DNA from: Cenococcum geophilum 1.58
Taxonomy: Eukaryota; Ascomycota; Dothideomycetes; Gloniales; Gloniaceae
Reading direction: 5' to 3'
NCBI GenBank assembly: GCA_001692895.1
Contig: KV748184.1
Location: forward strand, 2,480,001 to 2,544,000
Length of the DNA: 64,000 bases
Positions 45,058-55,951 of this stretch are shown piece after piece (the stretch's first letter is position 1; each line of letters opens with the position of its first letter). A program made the position numbers and the translations under genes. The notes below the pieces were generated by a model. That model worked only from the letters and a program-made list of their open reading frames with translations. It did no database searches and was not told where the DNA came from.

Positions 45058-47916
45058 CTCCCGGTTTTCTGAAGCTTCTTCTGGCAGCAGCGTCATGCAA
45101 TTCAAGGCATTCACGGCAATTCGGCGTTACCGAGGATTGGATCATCCTACGACCATCACTGGAAATTTGTGGTCATCGTTCACATACTATGTTTGGATCT
45201 TGTTTCTTTTGGATATACCCGGTCCCTAATGAGGAGGCCCTCATTGTTTTTACTTATCGCGCTTCTCTGTTCATTTGTATTTTCCATCTCACCGTGGGGG
45301 GAAAAGGACTCTTCATCATATTCTTTGATTGTCGTTTCCAGCGTCGGCGTCTTCATAAATGATTAAGTGTTGTGCAAATGTCTTCGCCTGACCTTGTCAG
45401 GTCCGTCGCTCCACCGAGCAGCTTAATTTTAATTACTCTCCTTAAAGCTACATATCATCGGGGATATTTTGAGGGTAGTTATTGGTTAAAGCAACATATT
45501 AAAAGAGTTATTTTTTTTGTTTTATCGTCACCTCAGGCCTTGGCGAGGGCATGGGTGGGAATTGGATTGGAAGAAGGAAAGGAGGGAAGGAAGGGAAGGA
45601 AGGGAAGGAAAGCCTTTGTTTCATGGCATGCACAAGGCACGTTTCGCATGCCTAGACGCTCTCTAATGCTCTAATCTCATATAATGCCTCTCCCTTTACT
45701 ATCGCGATCTCTAGTTAGCATCTCTTTGGGCTTCCTGTAGAACACATGTACGCCAAGGGACCTAGGGAAGAAAATCGCGTCTTCTACAATGTCAAGCCTC
45801 AGAGCTATTGGATCACGTTCTCGATGAAGTCCACAAGTTCCACAAGTTCCACAAGGTCCACTGGGTCTACTCCGCATTGCACTCACCGCCACCTAATGAA
45901 AGGTTTTTGGGGGCTTTAGGGGTGAAGGGGCGATTTGCATGCGGCTTGCGGGCTTGCAGGCTTGCGTCAGGTTGCTTTTGCGCCGCAACAACCGCTGTGT
46001 AGCATTCGCGAAGCTCGAACTCACCTATTTCACCCCGTTTCCGTTAAATGAGCGTCCCGTCGGGTATTGCACTGTAGGGCTTCCCACCACCGAAATAAGC
46101 AACTTGCGCTCAGCGAAAATATTTTTGTCACCGAATGTAATTCGCCACCACCACCCGCCACGTCGCGAGTTAGCGCCGCTCTCTGCCACAGCAACTTTGC
46201 ATCCTGCGCGGGAAACAGGAGCATCATAACAGCGGTACGGCACGAGTCATGGCCTATCAGATGCCCTTGCTTAGCCTTGACTATTTCGCCCCACCAAGAC
46301 GCATCGCGCTGGTTACACATCCAGGTACCTTGAGGTAGTTCTTTTGTTCCGCTGCTAGTCTGCCTGAATGCAACGCATCAGACCCTGAGCTACGGAGCTA
46401 GGGTCCAGTGGGACCTGCAGCTATTTTGTCTGAGCTATACAAGCCATGATCCTGCAAGGCATCGACCGAGTAAATGATGGCGGAGCTAAGGAGACAGGGT
46501 CTGATAACCGGCATCCTTCATTTCCTATTACGGCGACAGGCATCGGTCGTCATCTTCGTACCCATTGACTTCGACACCGTCGAAAAGAAAGTGCCGATTT
46601 GGTCAAGGGCGCCATCTGCGAGATCATCCTCAGGGCCCCTGGCAGCTGAGAGCAGTCGGCGTCGCAATCGACAGATGAGAAGGCTCCTTTTTGCTGTCAA
46701 CGCTATTGGATTCGGGGCTGAAAACAGGCCACCAACTTGGGACCGACCTTCACGGGCGCTCACAGCAAAGGCCTCGATATGGAGCAGGCGATCGAGATCA
46801 TGCTCACCGACGAACCTGCTATCCCGTCCTTCTGCTACCGGTCTCGAAGAAGTGATAGAATGCGTAGAGATAGCGATTCTCTGCATCTCAAGAGCCACAT
46901 TCGAACTTACTATCTAGACGCATTTGTAGAACAAGGCACTGCTTCGATCATCACCATTCGATTAGCACTCGCAAGGAATGCCTTAAACCTTCTGGACAGT
47001 ACATACTTTTGATTTAATAGAGACTTATTATTAACATGGCGCCACAAACCTTGGTAATGCCTTTTAGTGAATTTGTAAATATTTGAACTTATTTCCCTAG
47101 GATGGCTCAAGGCCCTCGAAAGACATCAAACTAAAACTGTGTGGTAAATATTATGGATCACATATCGGATGTATTGATTCTACGCCCCGAGGCGATGACA
47201 ACAAAGAGAGAGCAAACTTTATAGTAGCCATATGAACATATCTAGGAACGGAGTTGCACTTACTATTCAAGCAAGCCTACAACAACACATCCGTCTCCTA
47301 ATCCACCTAGCCTAGCTCTCATGCCATCATTCCACGCGTCCCTCACTGATATCCATCTAAGAGAGCAAAATATATACAGCAGCGGGAGAAGGGAACCAGT
47401 GGTGTTATCAATATTCGGTATCAGTATGAGGCCGTATTGGTATTGTTATTAAATATTAGTTCAATATTGAAAGGTATTGGATATTAAATATAGTACAGTC
47501 TTGGCATGGTGTTTTAATTAAAAGTTGGCTCCGTACGCCCCCAAGCTTCCGTAGGGCTTTAAAATAGCTACCCTTTGCGACTGCTCTCTTACTACTATCG
47601 TCAAGTTAGTAACCCTTAGCGCGGTATAGTAGGTATTAGCTGCTCTCTAGATTCTGCCAAGGCCTCCAAAGCCTCTTGTACCACATCCGTCGCCATAAGC
47701 TTACATTAAGTAGTACCATATTCGATTCTTACCGTCGCGAATAGCTTTATAAGGGAGAGGATCGCAGGCAAACTATCACGTAGAAGTAGCTAACTTACGC
47801 CTTTTATAAGGCGACTTCGGAGTAGTTATAGTGGTATCCCTTCCCCGGTAAGGCCCCAGCGCCTATTTGGCAGGTATACGATTTTTTTATTTTTATTTTA
47901 AAAGTGATAATGCTAA
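45058..47916. other. 2.9 kb gap with simple repeats and RIP-like AT-rich stretch
   Basis: A GGAAGG-type purine microsatellite lies at about 45570-45612 and ACAAGTTCC repeats at about 45829-45850. Open frames at 46474-46917 (plus) and 46518-46898 (minus) lie over each other and carry no recognisable motif. From about 47400 to 47916 the sequence becomes TpA-rich with CpA depleted, like a short RIP-mutated transposon remnant. Confidence 0.45.
45570..45612. repeat. Purine microsatellite (GGAAGG/GGGAAGGAA)
   Basis: Uninterrupted purine tract made of GGAAGGAAGG-like units on the plus strand; no coding context. Confidence 0.7.
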
Positions 47917-48240
47917 GGGTCTATTCGGTTACAAAACCGTCAGATCGAATCTGAACTGAAAGTCCAGTAGAAAGAACGCGTTCCTTTCTAATTTGTCACG
48001 CGTCCGTGACTTTTGCACGGACGTGTATAATCTAAAGCCTTCATATTGATCTGATGAACCTGGAACTTCGAGATCCATATTAAAATGACGCCAAGAGCTC
48101 CATTTCAATATTTTAGCGTACTGTTCTGACGTTTTGCGAGCGGTGAGAGGAACATCAAATTTTTGAGGCTGTGCAGACGAATCAACGCATTCTGAACTGA
48201 ATCTGAATCTGAAGCCTCCAGATTGCAACCGAACATTCCC
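47917..48240. mobile_element. PIF/Harbinger-like MITE, complete copy
   Basis: 324 bp. Left end GGGTCTATTCGGTTACAA, right end (reverse complement) GGGAATGTTCGGTTGCAA, flanked by TAA on both sides (47914-47916 and 48241-48243). A 3 bp TAA/TTA target duplication with GGG...CCC ends is typical of PIF/Harbinger elements. Its interior shares several blocks with the copy at 51074 (CTGAAAGTCC, AGAAAGAAC, GAGAGGAACATCAAA-like). No open frame: non-autonomous. It ends 60 bp from the stop codon of the next gene. Confidence 0.8.
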
Positions 48241-48299
48241 TAATAATAATGCGATGACTCCTATGAGGAGATCCCATCTTGACAGTCAAAGTAGATGGC

Positions 48300-48997
48300 T
48301 CAATCCCCGTCATCTTTCCCCTTCCTCCTCTCTTTCCTCGTCAATTCGACTTCTAATATCCTCTTTTTGAAAACTTTGCCCTCCAACCCATTGTCGTCCC
48401 GATCAAAGTAGAGCGGCCATAACCCCTGCCCCTCTTTGACAGCCATGAAACCCTCCCAGCCCTCCAAAGTGATTCTCTTTTCCATCCTAGTACAATCCCA
48501 CGGTCCGACAAGGTGAGGTTCGGATTCTACTCGTGTCCCGTACTTGATCTCATAAGTATCTTGATCCACGTATATCCAGTTCAGCTGCGGAGGCTCGTCG
48601 GTGATCGTAGAGACTAGCCCTTCCCCTTTGCGACCCCAATCTTGGTCAGGGTAAGGGAGGAAATATCCCGCGAATAAATGATCAGAGCGAATGGCTGGAC
48701 CATCGGCTGCAGGCACCGCGACGTACAGCTAGATACCCGTTTACAGTCAGTTTCCAAGACGGCTTTATTACTTGCTGAGACGGTTCCCAGACTTCGCACC
48801 TTATTGTTGCGCAATACTACTACACCTCCATTGATTTCGCTGCTACCACGCGAGGTACTTAAGCAAGAAACAACGAGATTCGATTTCAGGCCTCTGTGTT
48901 GTTCTTTGGCGTTTTTCTTTTGGCCTTGACGGACTGCTTCGGTGGTGCCAATGATCGCAGGGCAAGCTGCTATAGCCGTAAGAATGCCCAAAACCAT
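48300..48997 (-). CDS. Conserved uncharacterised fungal protein (MVLGILTAIAACPAIIGTTEA type)
   Basis: Model: complement(join(48300..48728,48800..48997)), 208 aa; the 71 nt intron joins VLRNNK to LYVAVPAADG. The N-terminus MVLGILTAIAACPAIIGTTEA is hydrophobic (one helix or targeting segment) and followed by VRQGQKKNAKEQHRGLKSNL. The body has LFAGYFLPYPDQDWGRKGEGLVSTI, PPQLNWIYVDQDTYEIKYGTR, LVGPWDC, LTLEGWEGFMAV, LWPLYFDRDDNG and a basic end. I recall this block pattern as a family widespread in Pezizomycotina with no known function. The pattern of strongly conserved blocks supports a real gene. Confidence 0.85.
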
Positions 48998-49886
48998 GAC
49001 TTCTTAATTGTTGCTGGAGGGCAGAGCTCTCAGAAATATCACTATAACCGGCCTTTAAATCAGCACTCAGTTGACTTACAAGATAAATCATGCCGGTGAG
49101 AAGACCATTTTGGCACTGCTGTCTAAGAACATGACTGCGGTGTACGGCCCATGATGATAATGGGATAAGATACCCCATGCTGACGGCAGAATTTGTTGGA
49201 GTAACATGTCAAATTGACTAATCGGAGCAACACCACGTAGGCGGTGTGGGATGATGTCACCGAAAGGATACGACGAGATGGGGCCAATTGTCAGGTAGAT
49301 GCTTAGATGCTTTCAGTCTAAATCGGAGGTATCTCCGCCAAAAAAAACTTCAAAACGCCTTAGCTACCAAGTTGTTGGGGTTGGACTGTCGAATGACGCT
49401 GCTATAACCTATCATGAACCATAACGTCACTATAAACCTGTTTTCGCCCTTACAAACAGCACTTGCAGGCTGCAGCTTAGCCTTTTGGGTTAGATTATTT
49501 ATTTCCTTTACAAAATTCCATGCTTCGTCTCATTCTATGAAAAAAGAGTGGGAATCCATCCCAGACATGTTCAGAGTCTGGCCAACAAAACGTAGCCGCA
49601 CTAGAGCCAGTCTGTTTACTCTCCTTTCTACCTCTCTACGAGTGAAAAAATATGGATTGCAATATTTGTCCAGTGTTCGAATACAGGTTTCGGTAACAAA
49701 CTAGGCAACGTAGTAAATAAGGGCCTGTCGTCATTGTTTAAAACCCTTACTATAGTCTCCTTAAAATATACGCCTACCTTTCTCTGGTACAGATTATACA
49801 GCACAGCTCTCCACTTTTTTTGCCAATCTATTCATTGCTTTACCTACTGTTCTATCAGGTGTCAACTTCAGCAGCCGCAAGTGACT
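48998..49886. other. Intergenic gap, nothing recognisable
   Basis: Divergent spacer between the uncharacterised gene at 48300-48997 (-) and the small gene at 49887 (+). The frame 49414-49704 (plus) has no motif. Confidence 0.45.
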
Positions 49887-50293
49887 ATGTCCCCAGTGTA
49901 AGTCTCCGCCCGGCTCTTCTCTTACCAACTCCCGCCCTTTTCCATGCATGACTGATGCCTTTCAACAGAGCCTCACAGGAAAACGACGCCAGACAAGTTG
50001 AAGACGGCCTGTCCGACAACGAAGCCTCTCCCAACCCCACTGGTGGCCGTAAACCTGCAAAACTTGCCCTAAAGAAAAGTACCGCAACAGATGTCGCCGC
50101 TGTGGACGATGCAATGCCCACCACCAACCGTGGCAAAAGAATCGTACCGGTCCATCAATCTCGAATCGCGGATCGACCGGTGAGAGCGGGTGAGAAGGAC
50201 AGCAATCTGAAGATTAAGATTGAACTGGATCTTGAAGTTGAGGTAGAACTCTACGCGAGAGTCAAGGGAGATGTTACAATTGGATTAATGTAA
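49887..50293 (+). CDS. Small fungal protein with acidic/amphipathic C-terminus
   Basis: Model: join(49887..49897,49969..50293), 111 aa. Exon 1 is 11 nt (ATGTCCCCAGT, donor GTAAGT); the 71 nt intron ends CAACAG. The protein reads MSPVASQENDARQ..., then a Pro/Lys-rich middle, then KIKIELDLEVEVELYARVKG, an alternating hydrophobic/charged strand. I recall many small fungal proteins of unknown role ending in this kind of LDLEVEVEL...GD pattern. The stop follows GLM, while a near-identical second copy of the final 16 codons lies just downstream (50301-50351), so the present end arose by tandem duplication. Function unknown. Confidence 0.7.
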
Positions 50294-50300
50294 TGATTAG

Positions 50301-50351
50301 GTCGAGATCTACGCAAGAGTCAAAGGAGATGTTACCATTGGATTATTATGA
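50301..50351 (+). pseudogene. Duplicated 3' end of the small gene
   Basis: The sequence reads VEIYARVKGDVTIGLL then TGA, nearly repeating the last residues of the gene before it (VELYARVKGDVTIGLM). It starts 7 nt after that gene's stop, has no start codon, and is most simply a tandem duplication of the gene's 3' end. Confidence 0.7.
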
Positions 50352-50789
50352 GATGTGAGTTGGATCTCAATCTTAGGAACAGTATTAGTAATATAATACA
50401 GTACAACATAGCACGAGCTGAAGCTTTCTCTGGTGCAGCAACTGCAAAAGTTTAGAAATGAATTTCTTATCTTGCTGCTTAAGCCGGTATTGTCACTGTT
50501 GAAAGTTGTTGCTAGTTACTCGTGTTTTCTTTTGTTGGAATATGGACTTATATACAACAGTTATACTATTTTAATTATTACTTTTCCCTTGTGTGTACGG
50601 AGTAGTCTGCGTAGGCCGACCTAGGATCCATATCAAACGTTAAGTAATAAATAAATAATAATAATACTGTTTTAATAACATCGTTAAAGTTACAGGTACC
50701 CTCCCCCCCTACCAACATAATATTATAAATGCGACTGCGGTATCGCGATTAGGGCGTATAGAGTCGCCATATTACAAGAAGTCGTTACT
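50352..50789. other. AT-rich intergenic, nothing recognisable
   Basis: Contains AT trinucleotide runs (around 50640-50680) and no open frame with a motif. Confidence 0.5.
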
Positions 50790-51033
50790 TTGGCGCGTAT
50801 GCGAGAGCTCCATATTAATATGGAATATAGAACAGGAGCTTAAGGCTACATATTAAAATAGTGCCAAGAACATCATTTTAACTACTGTATACTATATAGC
50901 TTGCAAATCTAACGCGCTTACCGATATGGAGGAGCTCCATATTCAAAAGTCGTTAGATTTACCGAACGACACCCTCATATTTATATTTGAGCTCCATTTC
51001 GGTTACAATATGGAGGTACAACCGAACGACCCC
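50790..51033. mobile_element. Degenerate cluster of Harbinger-like MITE pieces
   Basis: Two right-type ends occur: ACCGAACGACACCC (ending near 50974) and ACAACCGAACGACCCC (ending 51033, followed by TAA). The preceding stretch has CATATTAAAATAGTGCCAAG, resembling the interior of the 47917 copy. The left ends cannot be placed, so the start is approximate. Confidence 0.5.
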
Positions 51034-51073
51034 TAAAGACGTTAGCCACTCGGCGTAAGCCGGCTTCTCTTTA

Positions 51074-51470
51074 GGGGTCGTTCGGTTGCAATCTGACGCT
51101 TTTGAATCTGCACTGAAAGTCCGGCAGAAAGAACACGTTCCTTCCTGATTTGACACGCACCTGTGGCTCTACAGGTTGCCCGGACGTGTGCAATCTGAAG
51201 CCTTCAGAATCAATCTGGAGTTCAAATGAGGAGCTTCAAGCTCCTGATCTGAACTGGCGCCAGGACCTCAGTTCAGATTCTATATACGGTAAAGTTGCCA
51301 GCTTTTTAGTAACTTTTAGCGTGTTTTTTGGACGGTTAGAGGAACATCAAAAAGTTATGGCTGAAGTCAAGTTGAACTGGAATTCAGCCGAACGGTCGCC
51401 TCAGAATCAGATTGAAGCTCCAGATTAACTCTATTCTGAAGCCCTCATTCTGATCTGAACTTGCAACCCC
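51074..51470. mobile_element. PIF/Harbinger-like MITE, second full-length copy
   Basis: 397 bp. Left end GGGGTCGTTCGGTTGCAA; right end TTGCAACCCC, which lacks the eight bases CCGAACGA expected between TTGCAA and CCCC. Flanked by TTTA on both sides (51070-51073 and 51471-51474), containing the TTA target duplication. Shares interior blocks with the 47917 copy. No coding capacity. Confidence 0.75.
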
Positions 51471-51474
51471 TTTA

Positions 51475-52845
51475 GTTGTAGCGAGCGCCTCCTAACCCTC
51501 ACCACTCAGAACTCCTGAACCACCCCCTCCTCAAAGCTCGTTCAGCACCATCCATTGCTTCTCACTCGCCCGTTTCAGAGCCGGCGCATGTAATGGCGGC
51601 CCGCCCAGCCTCCCTACACTCATATTCATCCTCATCGAACCGGTAATCCAGACGTCTCAGCCTCCCTGCGGACCCCGCAACACGTCCTGCTCGTTCTAAC
51701 CCGGATCCACTAGTCGCTGCCTACATGCAGTGTCCATTGCATTTATAGTAGCATTTGCAGCGCAGCGGCTCTGCTTTGGTTCTACTTGCCCATCAATCAT
51801 TCGTGTAGCAGCGGCAAAGACCAGGCCTTGGGCTGGAAACTGCTACCTGTCTTGTGGCCATCTAATCCGGATATCTGACTAGCAGTGTGCACTCCCTCGC
51901 GTGCTCCGAATAGATGCATTCTAGGATAGGAAAAACGCGCATTTAAGCATTTCGCCAGCTCAAGACCTCCAGGGCGGCGGAGCGTGTCTTTCTGAACGGG
52001 CGCAGGATGTAAACCCGCATTTTGTTTCTACATTCACTATCTTATCCGTCTACTTACTCATCTACTATTGGCCTCCACGCCACAAATTCTCTACACCATC
52101 TTCATCCCATACTAAACTCGCCCTTCCTCTCTTCCACCTTCTTATCCCTTTTACCCTGCGGCATCCTAAAAATTCTGCCGGGGACCAAAAGCCAAAAGCC
52201 AAAAGCAAACAAAAAACGCTTCAGCCTTGCGCTACCCTCCACCCTCCATCCAACCCAACACTAACCGTCACCACTCAGCTATGCATCGTCCTCATCTTTC
52301 CTCCAATACCCGCATCCCAACGGAGAATGTCCCCCCATATAAGCCCGCTAAACGCCGCCCGTAGGTGCGCAGCAGCCTAGGCTCAAAAACAACCACGGTT
52401 TGTGGATGCAAGGGGAGCGGGTGCAAGCGCGGGATTGGGCTACGCAGGAGGTGGCACAGCATTGGGCAGGTAGGCACAGAGGGAGGGGATGGATGCGACT
52501 TGGCAGGCGGAGTGGGCGAGTAAGTAAAGCTCAGTAAGACCTAGGATAGGGCGGGAGGAGGGCGGAACGGAGGGCAAAGGCAGATATAAGAGGGCTGGCT
52601 AGGTCTGTAAGCAGAACGCCAGACTAAGGGCTCCGGAGAGGATTGTATGTCTACTTCCACAGAGTTAGTCGTTCAGAATCTTTACATTTCTACTTAACTC
52701 TTTCCATATTTATATCTATCTCAGGTATACTCAAGGTAGCGGAGCTGCCACTCTCAGTACTTCTATCTATCCATTCCACTTAATCCTCTATCCTTCAACG
52801 TCTTAGCACCCGCACCCCTCACAAACCCACCCTAATCCAAACCAA
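51475..52845. promoter_or_regulatory. Upstream region of the Cys-rich gene
   Basis: 1.4 kb. The last 150 bp are pyrimidine-rich (TCTATCTATCCATTCC and similar), like a fungal core promoter and leader. Open frames at 52022 and 52292 have no motif. Confidence 0.45.
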
Positions 52846-53730
52846 ATGGCTCCAAACCGCAGGCCCGTCCACAACAGGCACGCGCAACCAACCCCCCCGG
52901 CCCCCGCCCACTTATACACACATCAACCACGCCGAACACCGCAAATGCAATACCAACCGCAACCGCAACATCCCTATCCACAGCTACAACCCCACCAGCG
53001 AAACCACCAAACCCACCCCAACCAACTCGCCCACCTCCGCAGCCGACAGGACAATCAAAGCCGGCAAATCGCCCACCACGCCACATCACTGAACCAGCAC
53101 ACCGCAGCGCTACAGCACCAAGCCGCAGCGCAGCAGCGGCAGAACGTAGCAATGCGACAGCGGGATGCGGCGATGCAGAAGCAGAATGCAACGCAACAGA
53201 AGCAGTTCGCAAAGCAGAATGCAGCTATGCAGAAGCAGAATCAGCAGCTGGGGCACGAGTTGCAGGCGATGCGGCACCAGCAGCAGCAGAGAGGGCCGGC
53301 GGTGGGGTCTCAGAATGGTGCGGGGGCGCATGGCGGAGGGGGAAATAAGAAGGCGGCTGTGGCGGGGGCAGTGGCGGGGGCAGCGGCGGGCGCTGGCGCG
53401 GTGATGTTGTATGAGGAGAGTGAGTGGTATGAGGAGAGCGAGTGGTATGAGGGGGAGAATGACCCGGCCGTCCAGGAGGAGAGCGGAGGCGATGGTGGCA
53501 ACGGAAATTGCTGTGAGTGCAACGGATGCTGCGATGATTGCTGCGATGGGGGATGTTGTGGGGATAACTCGGGTTGCTGTGGTGGGGATGATTGCTGTGG
53601 TGGGGATGATTGCTGCGGGGGTGATTGCTGCGGGGATGATTGCTGCGGGGATGGTTGCTGCGGGGATGGCAGTTGCTTGGGTTGTTGTGAGGGAAATGGC
53701 AAGGAAGATAATGAGGGTTGCTGTTGGTGA
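52846..53730 (+). CDS. Modular protein: His/Gln-rich, Gly/Ala-rich, then Cys-rich CC-repeat tail
   Basis: Unrecognised single-exon gene, 294 aa, ATG 52846 (MAPNRRPVHN), TGA at 53728-53730. Residues 1-60 are Pro/His/Gln-rich; 62-145 are a Gln/Ala-rich region with coiled-coil character (QRDAAMQKQNATQQKQ); 160-187 are Gly/Ala-rich with small-residue periodicity (KKAAVAGAVAGAAAGAGAVM), possibly a membrane-associated helix; 190-203 repeat ESEWYE twice. Residues 222-294 contain 26 Cys in 74 residues, mostly as CC pairs in GDDCC/GGDCC units. No signal peptide is visible. Dense paired Cys with Asp suggests metal binding or disulfide cross-linking, but no family is assigned. The tail is encoded by a GATTGCTGCGGGG-type DNA repeat, so length variation is likely. 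It lies next to the RIP island. Confidence 0.65.
   Translation: MAPNRRPVHNRHAQPTPPAPAHLYTHQPRRTPQMQYQPQPQHPYPQLQPHQRNHQTHPNQLAHLRSRQDNQSRQIAHHATSLNQHTAALQHQAAAQQRQNVAMRQRDAAMQKQNATQQKQFAKQNAAMQKQNQQLGHELQAMRHQQQQRGPAVGSQNGAGAHGGGGNKKAAVAGAVAGAAAGAGAVMLYEESEWYEESEWYEGENDPAVQEESGGDGGNGNCCECNGCCDDCCDGGCCGDNSGCCGGDDCCGGDDCCGGDCCGDDCCGDGCCGDGSCLGCCEGNGKEDNEGCCW
53571..53672 (+). repeat. Coding tandem repeat GGGGATGATTGCTG(T/C)
   Basis: Imperfect 12-15 bp units encoding GDDCC/GGDCC inside the Cys-rich gene. Confidence 0.75.
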
Positions 53731-54400
53731 GTGCTGAGGAGGGAGTCGGCATCATCAGGCTTCCTTGGTGGTTATATACTTTATAATGTAGTGTTTTGTC
53801 AAGGGAATAGACTGAAGCCATACACCGCATATTCGAATTAGCAAGCCAATGGTGGGCTTAACCGGGACCCTCTATTTAACATATTTTCGTTTAGTATTTC
53901 GCGATACACTACTTTTTATATAGCAACCGCGGTAGCCTCCTTTCCTCTTAGCTCCTATACCTTCGCCGCCAGTAAAAGGATCTAACAAGTTAAAATCTCT
54001 AACCAGTAAAATGTCTTACTCTTCAGAACGTATACTCATTAGAGATACCACATGTCATGGATCACCTTATGTAATGTCACGGCCTTTAATTTTAGCAAGA
54101 GCTGAGGCGCCTACGGAGCCATGCAGCGCCACAGCCGCGCGCCAGTGCAACGGGGGCAACGTGAGGCCGGGCCGGGGGAGGGGGCGAAAAGGGAGAGGAA
54201 GCATTTAGAAAATGGGGGAAGGTATTTATAACGGCGGGAGCTAGGCGGCCATTTCCAGGTACGGCCTTGTCGTCTAATTCTTTACTTAGAATTCTAAATT
54301 AACCCTCTATATTCTAAATATATTTACTTATTATCTAACTCTTATATATCTAGAGTCCTTTTAACTTGGGCTCTTATAGCTAATAGCTTATACCATACCC
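53731..54400. other. Transition zone into AT-rich island
   Basis: No gene seen. A GC-rich patch with GGGCCGGGGGAGGGGGCG lies at about 54165-54190, then base composition falls sharply from about 54250. Confidence 0.5.
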
Positions 54401-54960
54401 AGCGTCCTTATAAATTAGGTATACGTAATTATAATAAAACGCGAAATATTTAATTAAATATTCTTTCATCCCTTATAGTATACAATAATTAGATTAGGAT
54501 TAACTAGATACTTACTGCAGTAATAGTAGCTAACGGCTTAACAAAACCTCTGTTAAGGCAAAAGCATAAGGCTTTTATTTACCAATTGAATTTGGTTAAT
54601 ATTAAAGAGACGGTTTAAAATAATGGGGGTAAGCAAGGAAAATATAAAGTATATTTAACTCAACACCACGCAAAGACTTATAATATAGCTTTGACCTATT
54701 AGGGATTAAAACTGGGGGTGTGTGTCAACCGAGATCATATCCAACCCGTCTATTCGGGTTGTGTAACGCCCTGTTTTAGTTATATACCCCCTTCCCTTAT
54801 TTCTTTATCTTTCTCATATATATATAGAGGCGCTAGAGCCACACAAAATAGACAGAGTCCTCATCCTTGACTACCCCGATCGACGAGATGGCTGCCGTTG
54901 GAAGCACCGCACTCAACCTTACCCTTACCACTCATGTACTAGGAAAAGGCCGTGGTAGAT
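54400..54960 (+). mobile_element. 3' end of a Ty1/copia element (second copy), RIP-mutated
   Basis: At 54520-54610 the plus strand reads VIVANGLTKPL, RQKHKAF and QLNLVNIKET, the end of the copia RNase H domain (usual form ADGLTKPL). A purine tract (AAAACTGGGGGTG, 54708-54720) then precedes a likely 3' LTR beginning TGTGTGTCAACCGAG at about 54719. The LTR's right end is not fixed, and no second LTR copy or 5' part is visible, so the element is truncated. In-frame stops interrupt the coding part. Confidence 0.65.
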
Positions 54961-55673
54961 TATTAAGAATCTACTTAATAATTTTAAATTGGAGGTAGTT
55001 TTATACGTTAATACTAAATATTAGCTAGTCTTTCTATTTAATAAGCTTTTAAATAAAGGCTTAGGCGGTATATTTATCGCTTATATTAGTGGGGCTTTAT
55101 ATTATAGGTAGTTTATAATAGGCAGTCTATAGGCCTTATTAAGATAACGTTATTAAATTAGTTTCCTTTATAGGGAGTGTTTATATAGTATAGGTTTTTA
55201 ATTTAATATATTCCTTAGCTGGTATAGGCAGTTCTAATAAGCTTCTTTTAATCTACTACTAATGCGCATATTATAAAACTTTGTTCTTAAAACTCTATTA
55301 TTCTATAATAATAATAGTAAAATTATCTACTAAATAAGAGGTACTCCTAAGCCTCTAGTGCCGCTATTTAATTATAAACTGTATTAGGCTCGTCCTTGGT
55401 AGGATCCTCTTATATATTTAGCGTAGATTTTGTAGTTAGCAGCTACATAGCTACTTATTATAAGTTTTGAGCGTCGTAAGTTAGGTAAATATTTACCGAC
55501 TTTTTACGTCCATGTGGTGATATTGCGATAGCAATTATTATAATAATAATAAAGTAATTAGATTTAGTTTATTAGTCGCGAACCTGGGCTTATAACCTGT
55601 TAAATTAAGGTTATAGAGCTAAAACTCTGTGTATTGCTTATTTTCTACATAGGTGGTTGAAGAGATTTCGAGG

Positions 55674-55697
55674 AACTTCGACCGCACAGTCGAAGTT
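55674..55697. repeat. Perfect hairpin, 9 bp stem
   Basis: AACTTCGAC, loop CGCACA, GTCGAAGTT. Shares the GTCGAA core with the hairpin at 55932. Confidence 0.7.
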
Positions 55698-55931
55698 GTC
55701 TAATTGGTCAGATTCCTGCCAAGAGGTTCACCCCACAAGTATTATCACGTGATATCATTGCGGGCTTGTTGTCCAACAGTATTTCCTACAAGATTCTATT
55801 ACACTTGCGGGTCAGTGTTACATTGTTAAACTCACGCGAATTGTGATTGCTAAGGAAGGAAGGAGTCTTAGTTTCTGTCAGGCGAGGCCTGAAGACAGGG
55901 GCCAAGCGTACATATATTGGTTACTGAGCCC

Positions 55932-55951
55932 GTCGAACCATGCGGTTCGAC
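55932..55951. repeat. Perfect hairpin, 8 bp stem
   Basis: GTCGAACC, loop ATGC, GGTTCGAC. Confidence 0.7.

Noticed and set aside
46518-46898. 126-codon frame (minus) and 147-codon frame (plus) over the same DNA
   Set aside because: Neither has a recognisable motif, ATG context or intron support; no way to choose a strand.
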